DNA of 64,000 nucleotides. Source: Apostichopus japonicus (taxonomy: Eukaryota; Echinodermata; Holothuroidea; Aspidochirotida; Stichopodidae). Position numbers and translations under genes: made by a program. Every line of letters starts with the position of its first letter. Positions within the stretch are counted from its first letter, which is position 1. The notes under the pieces are model-generated. The model had not been told where the DNA came from and did no database searches. It worked only from the letters and a program-made list of their open reading frames with translations. Of the stretch, positions 33,801 through 48,800 are shown piece after piece. The DNA lies in assembly GCF_037975245.1 (NCBI RefSeq), contig NC_092568.1, positions 12,053,501 to 12,117,500 of the forward strand, in the 5' to 3' direction.

Positions 33801-36800
33801 GTAATAAACTGTCACCAATGACTCCTGGAGAGTGGAGTGCTCTGCAAAGATCAAGAAATGGATTTGGAAAGAGATTTATTACCTTAAATGTAACCAGCAA
33901 CTTGATCTCTGCGGTTGGTAGTAGGATTGGTGAAATGTCATGGTGACTTGGTAATGCACATGAACCTGTAGCTTCAGTATTTTCACAAATAGATTGATAT
34001 TTATAGCATTTTGAGGGACTTTATCAGGATTTTATCATTTTGTGGTTGTGGCAAGAATCAGTAAAACTGTCTGGCCGATGAAGTGAATGGAAACACTCAA
34101 TAACACAAAGACATACAATTAATGGAACCAAATGTCGTCTGAATCTCTCTGCCCCCTTTATTTGAGATCCGAATCTCTCTGTGCCCTTTATTCGGGATCC
34201 GAATCTCTCTGTGCCCTTTATTCGGGATCCTGCATTTTCTGGAATAAGACAATTAGCCATACATTCATTAGTGTTTTCAAAACTAAAATTTCAAATTCCT
34301 CTCGATAGGCTATTTTTGGCCAACTTCGCATGAATTTTCATTGCAAACCCAAACATGATTAAGCTACATGTAATACATTTATATGTGTACAGTATGTGTG
34401 TTTATATGTGTACACATGTGTACATTATTTCTGCTATATATGACAATATAACAGACTTGTGGATACAAGTATGACAGCAGGAGTAACTATATACGAACTG
34501 TACAAGTGAAGTTTTCAAGGGTATAAATGGGAGCATCAGTATGGCTGGCTCCAAGCACAACTTGGACTGTAAACTCTCGTCTAGGCACTAGGTTGTTTAC
34601 AATGCCCCAAATTTACGGAGGAATCCTGGAGGGCATGTACAGTATACAGTAGCACAGGTAAACTACTGTATGCTGGAATATGAGTATGGACTTACTACAA
34701 TTCTGCTACTATATAGGATACTTTTGGAAGTTTATAGTTGTGCAGCTCAAATTAAGATGAACACATAACCACACATATATCTGAACACAAATGTACACAG
34801 TAAACCTGTAGGGCAACAGAAACAGGTGGTCAAAACCATGGTTATGTCCGAAATTTTGAAAGGGAGGCAAATTTCCATCTGATATCAGTGTTGCATAATT
34901 TTCCAGTCACAAACTTACATTCATTTGAGACAATTTTTTCTATACTCTACTTTCATGGACATCGTGCTTCATAGCACTCATATTGATGGTACTGTATGGA
35001 ATGTATGAAAATCACATTTCTATCAGATGAAGGGTTAGGAACTGTGTGTACTGTCAATATTAGCGTTAACGGTAAAGCAGCCGCAAAATTAAGCAAAGCT
35101 TTTGCATATGATTCTAACATTCCGCTGAGATGTTATGTTTTGAAAAAAATCACAGAGATCTTGAGGTTTCACATCCAGGTTCCCCACGTAATTCTTTTGG
35201 GGTGCCACAAAACACCCTTGATCTTCGCATATATAGTTTGTTCTCTTGCTCCATTAATATCCCATGGGTCCAACTTTCAGAATGTCATGATAAACAGGTG
35301 GTTAAATGCAGCCTGTGTAGTGCATGCCTGATGTGAGAAGTTTTTCAAATCCCTGCTAATGCTGTACATGTATGTGTAACCTTAAAGCATCTTAGCAATG
35401 TTTTTCTTCATTAATGCATTTCACTGAATGATCAGACTGAACGGGAAAAGAAAACCATGAGTTATGTTTCTAAGGGAGATTGTATGAAGGAAATTCATGA
35501 GATAAACTATGTCAACATAACAGAAAATTTCTTCCTCAGATGATTTAATATTTCCATTATTTACTTTGCTCCTCACTTAGCTGTCTCCCACTCCACATCT
35601 GCACTTTCCCATCTACCTAACCACACACTGGAAACATTTTAGCACTGCACCCTCGCTCCTTGGGCACCGCCCACTTACACCTCCTTCAGAATCTACCACT
35701 TAGAAAGAAACTAATCGTTTAATATTTCCATTTTTTTGTCATTCACAAGTAGCTAGGAAGGAGTTTGAGTTTGAACAATAATAGGTATAGCCCACCTCCC
35801 TGCAATACTGTCCTCTATTTTATAGTTATTTACAATGATCTACATGCTATTTGCTATAAATGTCATTCTTGGGTGACCTGGTTACATAATGCCTGCTTGG
35901 TGGTCAAGATCACTTTATATAGCGATGTACTGTAGTCTTGAAGGGTTCCAATTTCAATTATCCTCAAACCCTTTTTTCGCGAAAAATTGCTTTCCATTGT
36001 ACTAGCTAACTTCCACGAATTTGGCTACTTGGCAGGTCTTGCATTAATGCTTGCAGACAGTACTATTGTATGCAGCTGAAAGGTTAAAATGTTTTACAAC
36101 ATACAGTTAGGCTAAATTAATTTTGTATTAATCAATTGTTACAGCGAACTAATAAGCCTTCATGTGATCAGAGCTTGCATTTTAGGGATGACGAGAGTCA
36201 CAAGACAATGTTCTTAGAATTGCTTCAAGGCTTGTCAAATTTACGCTGGTAGTTTACAGTAGTATTAAAGCCACTGTGCTTATATATGTTATGATTTAAC
36301 CTGACTGAATTTACTGTGTTTAAAGATTCATTAGTTAACTCTTAACCTAAATAACAAACCTGTGGTCAATGATTCCATTTGATTGGGGAAAAAACAATAA
36401 ATATATACAGTATGAATAGAAAATGATGTCTGAAATGGTTTGAAAAACAATTTTTTGGAACCTATCCAGCAGATTTCATTCAACTTCATCCATTCACACT
36501 GTATACTGTAGTGTACATGTATACCACTTGTAATTTGTGAAAACTGGTAATTTTTGATTCTCTCAATAATGGGTGACTATTTAAGCCCAAACTGAAATAT
36601 ATATTTGATATGTTGTACACTCACAGTAAAACACAGCACTGGAGGTTCGATGCTTAAAACACTTTTTGACCCTAACTGGAGTATGTAGACCTTTGTGTTC
36701 AATGTCAATCAGCTTGTGCAAACAACCAGTCAAGTGACATGTTAAAAGACAGAATTGTTTGCGCCCTTAAATCTATCAAGAAACAGAATTGTCAACTTGT

Positions 36801-39800
36801 CAAATCAAACTATTCTCACAGACACCTAAAGATACATATCCATTCTACATCAACATTGATTCAGGCTGCTCAAATTTGTTTTCATCTGAAATTTTCTCAG
36901 GTTTAAATTCCATAATTCTTTGTCAGCCGCTGCAAATCATGGTGTTATGGTTGTCATGTTTGAGTGATTGTACAGAGTACTACTACTCCAAACCAATTCA
37001 GTATTTGTTGAGGGCCTGTGCTGGTGATGAATGACAGGGTAAATATGGCAGAGTAAAATGCATACAAAATTGTAAAGAATGGTACTTCAGTGGGGGGGGG
37101 GGAGGGGAATACCCTGGCAAATTGGCAGCTGAAAAATCTGTCACGGATGTCTTTAAAGATTGTAGAGTGTTACTATGGCATAGTTCTGATACATGATTAT
37201 GTTCGAATGCAATGCTGATGTCTTTACCCATTCCCACCCTCCTGCCCCTCGCCTACTTAGTTCCCCCCCCCCCCCCCACTGTCACCTGCCACTTGTGTAT
37301 TATCTAGACACAACAGTTAAAATACTAAAATTACTGAAAGATTATGTCTACAGTAGTATAATTTGGGCTATGAAAGCTACTTACCTTCAGTATACCTCTT
37401 TAACATCCACCATTTGTTCTGTTTCCAAGCTCCTTACTTACCTATCTTCTCACAACCTAAACACACCATTGGTCTAACATGTCTGTATACAGTAGCTAGC
37501 TAATCATAAATTATGAACTAGAAGTCCGAAGGAAACATTTGCAAATTTTTAAGGTTTTCATTTTTATTGAAAAAAAAAAGTAATTAGATTTTTTTTTCTG
37601 TGATAATTGTTGAGAATTGGATGGAATCATTAGTTGCTTTAGTAACAATAGTACAGAACACTAACATTTAATTAGGGATGCACCGGATATCCTCTCTGGC
37701 CGGACTATCCGGTCGGATAGTGAGCAATTATCCGGTTCCGGCGGGATATTTTTCAAAATCCGGCCGGATCTTTTTCAAAATCTGGCCCGAATTATTCCTT
37801 AAAAAGGTGTTGGTATTAACTTAAATCAGTGTAAACTATTTCCAAAAATTAATAAAAACATTCAAAGTAAGGAAAAATTAGGTTTAACATGTTTAATTTA
37901 ATTTTCTCAATGGTCTGACCCACTGTTTCTAAAGATCAACCAAACTAATACAACTATCAAACTTCTACTTCTTATTAATGATTTTCTTTTGTGTAATGAA
38001 TGTAAAATCCGGTTCTGGCCGAATTTTATCCGGCCGGATTTCATGTACTGTACTATCCGGCAAAATCCGGTTCCGGCCGGATCCAAATATTTGGATCCGG
38101 TGCATCCCTACATTTAATTGATGAAAAAGAAATAACAATTTATATTTGATCACTTGGGAGTTGGAAGCATTTCTTAGGTAATATTCTGTGGGTTTGGTAA
38201 GATTAACCAACCAAATGCAAGAAAAAAAGCTTACTTTAAACTTTTTAAGTCATGTGTTTCTTGATGACTATATATTATTCATTGGTATGTTTACGAAATT
38301 AATTTGCTATTAGAGATAGGCTAGAGAAGCCAGATGGAATAGTAATCTTGCCAAGCAACCACCACAAGTCACCATATTGACCTGCTTTTTTCAGAATTAT
38401 GATATAATACTAACATAATTACATTTTCAGATCAAATATTCAACAAGTTGTTTGCAAGTTTTAGTAGTTATATCTATAAGTAAGTCTACCAGTTGACGTA
38501 ATCATAGTTTCAGACATATCAATATGTTAGATAATGAGATTATCACGGATGGGAGTGGAGGTTTTTGCTTCCGTCTCTTCCTTGGTACATTAATGAGTTA
38601 TTTTATATCTTGATCATGAAAGCTTATCAGTTGGCAGAAGTCGGTATACTGTAGCCTTGTCTGCTTGACACCGTAATACTGAACAGTGTACATGGACAGT
38701 GTACAAGTATATAGTACAGTGACACTATTCACTCACTGAATACTACTGTAGGTATGCACAGGCTTCAACAATTCTGCTGGTTGGGGTTTTTGAGCACCCA
38801 CAAATTTGCGTCATCTTATCATTCCATCGTGGAGAGATAGAGACTGGCACAGTTGTAATACAGTTTTTATTCGTGGCGATTTATCATTTGCAATGTGTGT
38901 GCTGGTCGTTTGATGTGTACAGTGGTTGCACAAACAACACGGTGCACTAACACTACCACATACAGTACGCCCCGTTGGCGTCGTCGTCGTGGAAGCTTTT
39001 CACAATAATGTTACGTCTATCTGTGGAGTTATTAATATTCATTTCTTTAGCCACTGACTGTGAAGATTCAACTCATTGCTTATTTTCTTTATCAAATAAT
39101 ATTTGTCTTTCTCTCAAAGGATTTATACTGTAGGATACAGTTATTGGAATATTTTCTGTTTTGTAAGATGTGGAGGACTTGATCAAGTCTTTTTTCTAAT
39201 GCAGTGACCTGAGAACTACCTTACATCGTACAGAGATACAGTACTTATCAAGCCAATGGTCGGTGCTACTCTACTGTACAAATGCTGCAGTATAGTAGGC
39301 ATTGAAAATGTCTGTGGTGTTTTATCAAATCTTTACCAGTCTTGAGATTCCTTATGTAGCTGGATTGAAACATGAAATATGATATGTGACATGGGAGGAC
39401 AATGGTAGAACTTATATTCTCCAGAAATTATCCTTTTATGGAGTCTGGAGGGAGGAGAAGACCAAATTCATAGCCAAAGTTAGCAGTAATTTAATTTCAT
39501 GATGAGTAGTCGAAGACCTAGGTCTGATTCCCTGGATTGGCATGTTGAGGTAAAATAATTTTCTTAAAGAATTTCAAAACGAGGGAATGCTGGGAACACT
39601 GCATGTAAACCCATTGCTACCAACTTGAACTAACTGTACAAGTCCAGCGTATACATAGCCTACCACTTGCATGGTACATGAAAGTGGTAGGCTAAAAATG
39701 AATATTTCTTTAAATTCTTGTAACCGTACTGCAAGCCATGTTATACATTGAAGTTTTTAAGAAATATACCCCACTGCCTATTCAGCTGGCTGTGTTGGTA

Positions 39801-42800
39801 ATCCAAAACTGACATAAATAGTTAAGTTTTAAATAACAGGCAAATTAAACTATACAGACAAAGTATGTAATTTGATATAATGTATATACTCTATTTTTTA
39901 GCTGCCTTTATAAATTTCTCTTTCCAATAGCCAGAGAAAATGTACATGTGGACTCCTGGGACAAAATCAGATCAGACAGTGGCTCCTGCATCGCCCTGTC
40001 GACGGTCCCCCGTCTGGCCCCCGCCAAAACCAAGCGAGGACAATAACCACGGACTGAAATACACAGAAGCCGGTGAGCTTTGTTACTTACTAAATGTTAT
40101 AATAGTGATATAACTTCATTGTTTCACAGATTTCTTAGGTTTTTTCTTTTTAATGGAAAGTTAACTTTTGACAAAGAAACTTTGTCATTCAAAACATGTT
40201 TTGAAAAAGGTAAAATTTCTTAAGCAGTGCTGTCTTTCATGAAGAGGAAAGAAAGCACTATTTGAGACTTTAGCCAGGCAAACTGTGTACATACAGAGTG
40301 CAGAACATATGTAGACTTTCCCTTCTGCTTCGCAACACTGCGGCTCTCTTTGAAATTTAGTATTTACCTCGCTCCTCGCTTACCTGTCTCCTCACAACCT
40401 TAGCACCTCATTCTACCGTGTCAAGTATGCCCTTGTAATCTTTTAACACTGTGCACCCTCAGCGACCGGTATCCAGGCAAATTTCCTTAAGATTTACTAT
40501 CCACTACGAAAACGCATGTGTAGACACTTTGGATGGTAGAATGAGAAGGAAGGGCAACGACCGGAGGAGCCAGTCGTTGAGGGTGCACAGTGTTAAAAGA
40601 TTACCAGGGCATACTAGACACTGTAGAATGAGGTGCTAAGGTTGTGAGGAGACAGGTAAGCTCGTTGAACTCGTAAATATCAAAACCAATAAGTTTTATG
40701 ATAACCTTAGCACAGTATGTTGGAGTGAACAGCCTTTGAAAATATCAGATTTTTATTGAATTTTTATGAATTTTGATTTCCTATGCCAGTCATTGACTAC
40801 TCTGAAACTTTAAGGAAGCTGCAAGATATTTCCACCCTACTGGATTTCAACGTTGAGGTTTGGATGGGTGGAGGAGGGAGTGGATCAGAGGGAGGGGATA
40901 AGGCTAGTCTTCACTCTCAAATGCAAATATTAGATAATCCTCTTCACCCCTACCCTCACCACCCCTAAATCCATTTGATTTCGAAGTAGAATAATATTTC
41001 TATGTTGTTGCAGTGTCAAAAGGCCAATTCTCGACAGTTCTTAGAATTGACCTTAAGGGATATATGAATGTACCCTTACCTTTGTCCTTTCAAAGTATTA
41101 GAGATAATTTGAACAGTCCATGACGTCATTGCATGCAACAATTGCACGCAACAAGAATACTGTGGGTAGTGGTTCTTTTGAGTTCTGCTGATGACATCAT
41201 GGTCTTAAAATAGAGTAGCATGTGTTGAGTTCTAAAGAGTGTTGAGGCATTCAAGTTGGTTTTGACATTTGAACTTATAACATTTCAGTCTTGAGGGTTT
41301 GTCGAAAGTGATACATCCTACATGGTAAAACCATTCATGAGTCAACACAGGTCAGACTGTGAATTTAATTTGAGGCTGTGCTTTTAGACCAAGTTTAGAA
41401 TGCCATCTGCTGGTGAAAACTTATTACAATACAATTCCCTTTAATTTAATAGAAAGGTTGCATTATCTGAAAATCAACCAAGATATTTTAACAAAGGAAG
41501 AGAGCTAAATGAAATGTGAATGAAAATCTTTATGTACCCCACAAAGACGAACACAAACAGTATGACCTGTGGTAAGGCCCAGTATCAACCCTCCAGCCCT
41601 CTTCCAACTTTCCATGATGGTCTTAAATTGAATTATTCATCATTTTGAAAAAATACAATTACAATTGATATATGTAATTAATAAATAATAATGTAATAAT
41701 GTAACAGTATCATCATTTCATGATACAATATGTACATTGTTTTCTTCTACTGTTAACTGGTTTTTCAGCTAGTAATCAAGGAATGGTCAATCTAGCCGGT
41801 AAGTTCAAGGCCGCACTCTATGTTCTTGCCTACTTGTAAAAAACTTGCCAGCATGCATCCAACTCATGCTATAATATATACAATAGTTGAATAGCTCTAC
41901 CCAACACTCTTGCACGCATTGTTGCCTGCCCAGTAGTATCACAGCACATTTGATGTATATAAGGTATGTACATATCCAACACATTGACTGCATGCATGTA
42001 ATAATGACCATATATACTGCAGAGCTCTGAATAAAGAGAAACAGAAGTTCAACCAATATGACAATATTAATTATATGATTATTGGTACTATTAAACAGCT
42101 ATCCATGCATGAATGTGTAGAAAGGATGGCGTTGCATATGTCTGATCAGAGTGTTTCATCATTCATTGGTATATATACTGTACATATTAAATATACACAC
42201 GTACAGTGTATGGAAATACCATAAACTATGATCCAAGGCAATACTTTTCATTGTTGGGATTAATTATAGATATAGGAAGTCATAAAGGTGAGCTTAATTG
42301 CTTCCTTATTTGGATAAATATATTGCTCAAACAGCCGAATTGGTTTAGGGGCTGTTGACTCTTTACCAATTGGCTGTGGTAGAACTTACAAGTTTATCTT
42401 GTGTCCAATTGTTGTTTACCTCCAAGGATGATCTCAAACATTGATCTGTTTTAAGTCTGCCGGGTTTAAAATTGTGTTAAATATGTGTTATTGTTATTAT
42501 TTTGCACAGTTTATAATATAATGGCAGAAAGTTGTTGGATTAAACAGTATTGTTTAATTTTGTTTAGCTAGTTTGTGACCACACAAAACAATACTGTATA
42601 CTAGCTATATGCATGGATAGTTTTATCCATACCTCTATACTGCTAAAGCTTATAATCCAAATGGTGCAGCTCAGGGAATAAATGTAGTAAATTGGCATCA
42701 GTGTTTGGCAAACTTATTTGGAATATCCTGCACAAATTGAAACATTTATATACTGCGTGGTATTTTTCAGAAAACTAACCCAAGGTAAAGCCAGGGCATG

Positions 42801-45800
42801 AAATCCAAACAACTTGACCCACTCTCCAAGCCAATCCCCTTATAATACTTGAGGTAACACCATCATGATCATATGGTTACTGCCATTACAGCGCATGGTT
42901 GCATATACTCTTGGCCACCCTTGATTAGCAAGTGTGAGTGAAATCATCATGATCATAGATGGTATACTGTCAATATAGACTCTTGGCAATCCTTGATAAG
43001 CAAGTGTGAGTGAAATCATCATGATCTTAGATGGTTAAATACTGTCATTACGTTGGGGGTTACATATAGACCCTTAGCCACCCTTGATTAGCAAGTGTGA
43101 GTCATTAGGGTAAAAGGTTCTGCTATCCAGCTGTCTTTGTAGAATACAGATCAATAGCATTATGGGATTTACAAGACTTAGCCATGCATCATCGGACCTC
43201 CTAAAAATACCTGAACGAATAGACAACCTGTTACTCAGAGTCTTCACTCCTTTTCAGAAGCCTGGTTAAGATTAAACTTAGTATTGTTTGGAGGACTTAA
43301 CTGTGGTCACCTTGGGTTATTATCTGTTGTCACTGGCTTGATGTTAAGAATATTGTCTTTTCATCTTCAAGAAAGGAAGTTAGATGCATTGTCCAAAGGA
43401 GTTTATCCATGGTTCAAGCAAATTGCCCAGAGGAAACATGAGAATACGGCCACCTAAGTATTTAAGAATTTAGTAAGCTGTTGATTGGTTTTTGCAAACT
43501 TAGTTCTTAATAGTAAAATATATATTAAGTAGGACAAATAATGTGTCAATTCTACCAGCATGTTCTTTAATTAAAAAAAATATTTGGTAAACTGTTAATT
43601 GGTTTGCAAACTTAGTTCATGTTTACTATTTACAGCCAAGTTTATGCTATGTGGTTAATTTTATTGTGTTCCCGAGAGGAAAGGTGGTTAAAAAACTATT
43701 CTATCTGCTTTCAAAGGCCCTTTATAGTTAAATATATGTAAGAGGGCATATAACGTGTTGATGCTACCAGCATATTCTTGAATTAAGAAAAAAAAAATGT
43801 TCTTCATAAGTGGCCAGTCCACCACTGGAGGAGATTTTGATACTGAAGGAGCTAAAGGTCATGGTCTTATAACTTATAATCATTTGTGAGTTCCCTGATA
43901 TTAAATACCATACTATAAACAATCATAAAGTCTAAAGGACTTCAAGCTGTACTCAAGGTTGGGTGATATTAACTGTTCACCATAACGACCGAGCCATAAG
44001 TTACATTCACACATGATTGGGCATAGGATACTCCTCAATCGAACTGTAGAGTCATCTGTTATTCTTACAAGGTTGGGATGTCAAAATTAGAAATTTATTA
44101 AATTATCATTTTAAAAATTAAAGTACTCCAGAATTTTTCTTTCTTCAAAAGCAACATTCCTTTTGTTTCATATGCAAATCTTTGAAGTTAATTGGCTAAT
44201 TAATATTGCTAGTGGTGATATTTGATGAGCTTTCACACTGTCAGACCCTTGTAGTGTTTTCTTTCCTTCAGTGTTTGATTAGTCTTGTGTTGCCAGTTTG
44301 TGGCAATTTAATGCAATGCAAATTAAGAACAGCTTTGACAGCTGTTGTAAAGTTTTTGTCAGACCTAATCAGTGTATGTAGACTTGATTTATGACTCATT
44401 TAGGGTGTTTTCAAAAATTTCTTTTACAGGTACATAAGCTTGGTCAAAATGTTCAAATCTGAGAATTTTAAAACTGAGACAAAATTAGTGTAGTATTGTA
44501 CCAGATCATTCCAATATTTGTTAATCCTCCAAATATAGGGTCTTAAATTAAATTTGTTTACAGCTCAGCAATTTGGCCAAAAAGGAACAGAAAGACTGGG
44601 TTCGTAAACAACGTCAACAATAAGTATATCTCTTAGTTGATACATCGTACTTAACTTTTTGAACTTGAGGCTCCAGTGCAGTACCTACTGTAATACAAAG
44701 TTAATAAAGTAGTGAATATTTTGACACCTTGCTTATATCCAAATGAAACTTTTTCTACAGATATTAAAGAAAAAACTGAAGTATATAGAGTGTGCGATAA
44801 TTTCATTCATGTTTGATTCTTGTCAGTCATATCCTTATTGTTACTGTCTTACAAGTACCTTTATTTTCCCTTGGATCACTTTTGATTAATTGTGATTAAT
44901 TTTTGTAGGCTAAAATTATAACCATCTGTCTCTGCTCAGACAGTTCCATGTCTTGGGATGTGGTCCTCAAGCTTTGACCATCTGTTCTACTTGTACAATT
45001 TTTTGCTTTGTGAATTTATGCTTTGTAAATTGCATAGAATCATGTAGAATAGATAATAGTTTCATTCAATATTAAAGCTGGTTGCTTTATACAAACCTTG
45101 CTTCCCTTCGCACTAATTCTTCTTGTTTCACAATCAAGTTAATTTAATCGTTCAAACATTCTGTTCAAGTACTTACTGTTCACCAACTTGACAAGTGATT
45201 CTTCTCTGAAATAGTTGAGGTAGTCAGCCGCTGCAGTAATTAACATTTTACATCTTGTTTTCGATTTGTCAGCTGTGAGTGTGGGGAAGAGCAATTGGGG
45301 AGGGGAGGGGAGAGGGGTGGGTAGATGGGGATAAAAGGCAGGGGATAGGAACATGAGGTACTTTGCAACTAAAAAAATGCTCTTGCAAAAGATACCATTT
45401 GGCAGATGAGCTACAGTATGTGCATACAGTATATATGCTAAGCTAAAACCCAATGATTTATCCGGTATCGCAAATACTCTGTTAGAGTCTGTTCAACAAT
45501 TTTGTTTTAAACTTCTCTCCTTACAAGTAATACCACTGAGGATGCCAGAATGCAGGACTGGTTATATGGGTCCGGGAAAGCCGATCAAAGGACTGGTATT
45601 ATTATTGGGGAAATCTGGTTAAGGGGAGTTAAAACAAAAGTAAGGAGCTTGATGATTGGCCGACAAGCCATGACCAAGGCTAGGTATCACATCACAAAAA
45701 TGCTGTACCAAATGGGCTTAGTGTTAAACAAGTGCAAAGATGTATATATCAGTTCTTGTAAACAGGAACCTTAGTATTTGATAATCTTGAGACAAAGTTC

Positions 45801-48800
45801 AATGCATTCAAAAGTTACTTCTTTTCAAAAATTTGAACACTGAATTGATATTCCCTGAAGCCTGACAAATGGGGGAGCTGGGGTGTGTACATGTATTAAA
45901 AATTGACCTTGGGATGCAATTTTTACTTATTCATAAATAAATTTAAAACCTGCTTTGAATGAGGACATTATGGATGGATTGGACAATTCTTTTCTTAGTG
46001 AGAAATCTCACCTAATTAATACAGTATGTTTCTCTTGGTATGAGAATTGATTCTAGAAACTCCCTTTATCTGAATCTGCTTAAAGTCCAAACTTCTCTTT
46101 GATTGACACCTTTCGACTCTGTTCTCTCGGAGGAAATCATGAAGGTGGTCCCTGCTTACAGTAGACAAGTTTAGACAGATTAAGTTTGACACTCTGGCAG
46201 ATTATCCAGTATCCACCGGGTGTGTTTGAAAACTTATTTGACGAGAGGATCATGTCCGTTGGGTAGGATTTGATTTAAGTAGATGAGCAAACAAGACTGG
46301 CCTTTAGACTGGAGTCTGTTATGAACCCGACAATACAAGCTGTGCACCCTAACGATGATATGTCAGCAGAATAAAGTATTGAAAAGTATTTAAGAGCTAA
46401 AACCCAAGTCAGGGATATTGCAGCAACAACAAGCCAAAATTATAACAACTTGATGGTGATCTAACAGTGCCACCAAATATGCTAGAAGAGACTACTGTAC
46501 TTCTGGTCATATATGGTTTAAATTTCACAACCTTGGTGTTTTTATAACCACAGAGTTATCATCATTTAGTAAAATCAAAAACAGTTGACCATTTGTAATC
46601 AACTGGTTTAGGGAATGATCTTTCATTACATTCTAAGAGCAGTTTTGTTTACTCACTGGGATGTTTGACTGTCAAATTTGACCCTCACCTCAACATATGG
46701 AAAATTTTGGAGGTGAAAGTAGCTGGGTCCAGTTAAAGGCCATCAGTATTTGGCCCCAAATTTAACAAGCTAAAAATTGCTACAGGTTTTCAAAAGTGCT
46801 TTCCTGGAGGCTCTGATCCTTAATATTAATTCCAGATATAGAGGAGGGTTTAAAATTAATTTACATATCTCAATAATGCAAAACGCTTTAAGCATTAACA
46901 ATGTGAAAAGTGAAAGTGTTTGTTCAAATCGGAGCATTTAGTGACCATTATTTGACTATCCTAGCATATTTGGAAGCAATACCGGTGACTTTTTAGTAAC
47001 TGTCAGATTTGCTTCTAACAATTTTTCACTTCTATGATTTTGACACAATATACTATAGATGGCAAAAATTTGATGGTTTCAATTCAATTTAATCTGATCT
47101 CAATATATACTGAGAAATATTGATTTAGTTATGATTAATTGCTCCTGATTGCGCAGTTTATATATTTTATTAAATATTTTGATAGTTAGAATTCCTTGGT
47201 AGAAAAGATAATTTTGTGTCATTTTTCTGCGAACTTAAAAAATAACCTCAGTGCCACTCACTGATAAACTGTTAAATCGTATTGTACAACTTTAATTGGC
47301 AGGCTTTAGAGATATTTGTGGCGTTTGTGTCATTAAGTCTTACAACTGTTTTTCTCCGTGTGATATTTTCAATGTTATGAAGTTTGCTAGTGTTCTCTCC
47401 TGGTCTATAGTGTTTCTAATGGTATGATTTGAATAGTAATGTTCATAATAGTGTTGGTACAGTAGTTGTAATTGATTAATCACCAGTAGTCGTGAGTACA
47501 CTTTGGAGGTTCGATTAAGCGCGCTCAAAACCTAATTGTGATTACTCGACTACACTAGAACTACACATAATCTGCTTTTGAAAAATAGCCTAGAACCTAT
47601 CAAAAAACACTTAAGAATTTTTTCAGCAAATATTGCAAAAGTATACAGGTTCTCACAATGCTACACTAGCACTGTGCTGTGTTAAAAATCGCCATGCACC
47701 TGCTCCGGTTAGATTCATGCGTTTACTTGACAGTAATACGCTTGTTCTGCGGTACAACATTCAGTCAATGTTTAATCATTGCGCATAATCACAAATTTGT
47801 AACTTATTAATCTTTTACAATTGCTAAAGTATTTGTCATTTCTTCAAACATGTGTACAATCACTTTAGTACTGGACTGGTTCACTTGTATCGGATGTCTG
47901 ATAGAGTGTGTCGATGACTCGATTGCGGTGTACAGTAGTTTCATATCAATGTGCAAAATATGTGCCTGCTATCACGCTAGGCTAAAGCCTAGCCGAGAAC
48001 GTTCAACGTCCTTCTACAAAAAAACTCTTGCATACTAATCTGTCATACCGCTACAAGGTGTTACATCTATTCATTGTTTGCATGTTTGCTTTTATTAGTG
48101 CTAGTACAGTAGTTGAAGTAGTCTTGTATATTCATTCGAAAGTTTTTGATTTACTTTGTATTTCTTTAAGAAATGTTGTAGATTGAAAGTTGTTCACAAT
48201 TTTTGTTTGGTAGATGTTTTAACATGATTTAGACATTGTCATCAGTAGGTCATGTGAAGAGCTTTGATACAGTATGTTAGATTTAATAATTGCAAAACAC
48301 ATCTACATAATGATAAGTAAACAATGCAATTAATAACAAAAAACATGGAAAATTGAAGCACATGTGGCTTAGACTTGCACAAGTCTTTGCCAAATATGCT
48401 GTCTAGAAACATTAAACCTGTGATATTCGACAAATAGAATAAGATTTTTCTAGCTCACTTTGAGTCGCACTTATCACAAAAGTGTGAACATAAAAGGTCT
48501 ATTCATACAGATGTGATAAACACCTTGCAAATATACTCAACTTATATCAAGGAAGCTTGCTAAAGTTGAATAGTGTGAATTTGAAGTAATGCACATGGCC
48601 ATGTTAACACAGTAATTAGAATAATACAGTAGTAGCGACTGCTAAACAGAAGTCTCTCAACATAGCACCATACCTCCTAGACGTTGCTATGAAGACTGCT
48701 CATGTTCCTTTTCCTACAGGGACTGTAAAATGAGGCAAAGTCAATCATTTTGTGAAGGTGTCAGAATTCTGAAAGATTCAAGTGGTCACTTTAGTCTCAC

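Larger units (their letters stand above)
32934..39930 (+). other. Formin intron 2
   Basis: 7-kb intron holding a TIR MITE (33129-33492), a 30-bp repeat (34141-34230), a hAT-like MITE (37673-38110) and facing G/C-runs near 37092 and 37263. The 111-codon open frame at 34996 has no recognisable motif and no good splice context. Confidence 0.5.

Noticed and set aside
34996-35336. 111-codon open frame
   Set aside because: No motif, no splice sites in phase with the formin exons and no conserved features visible.
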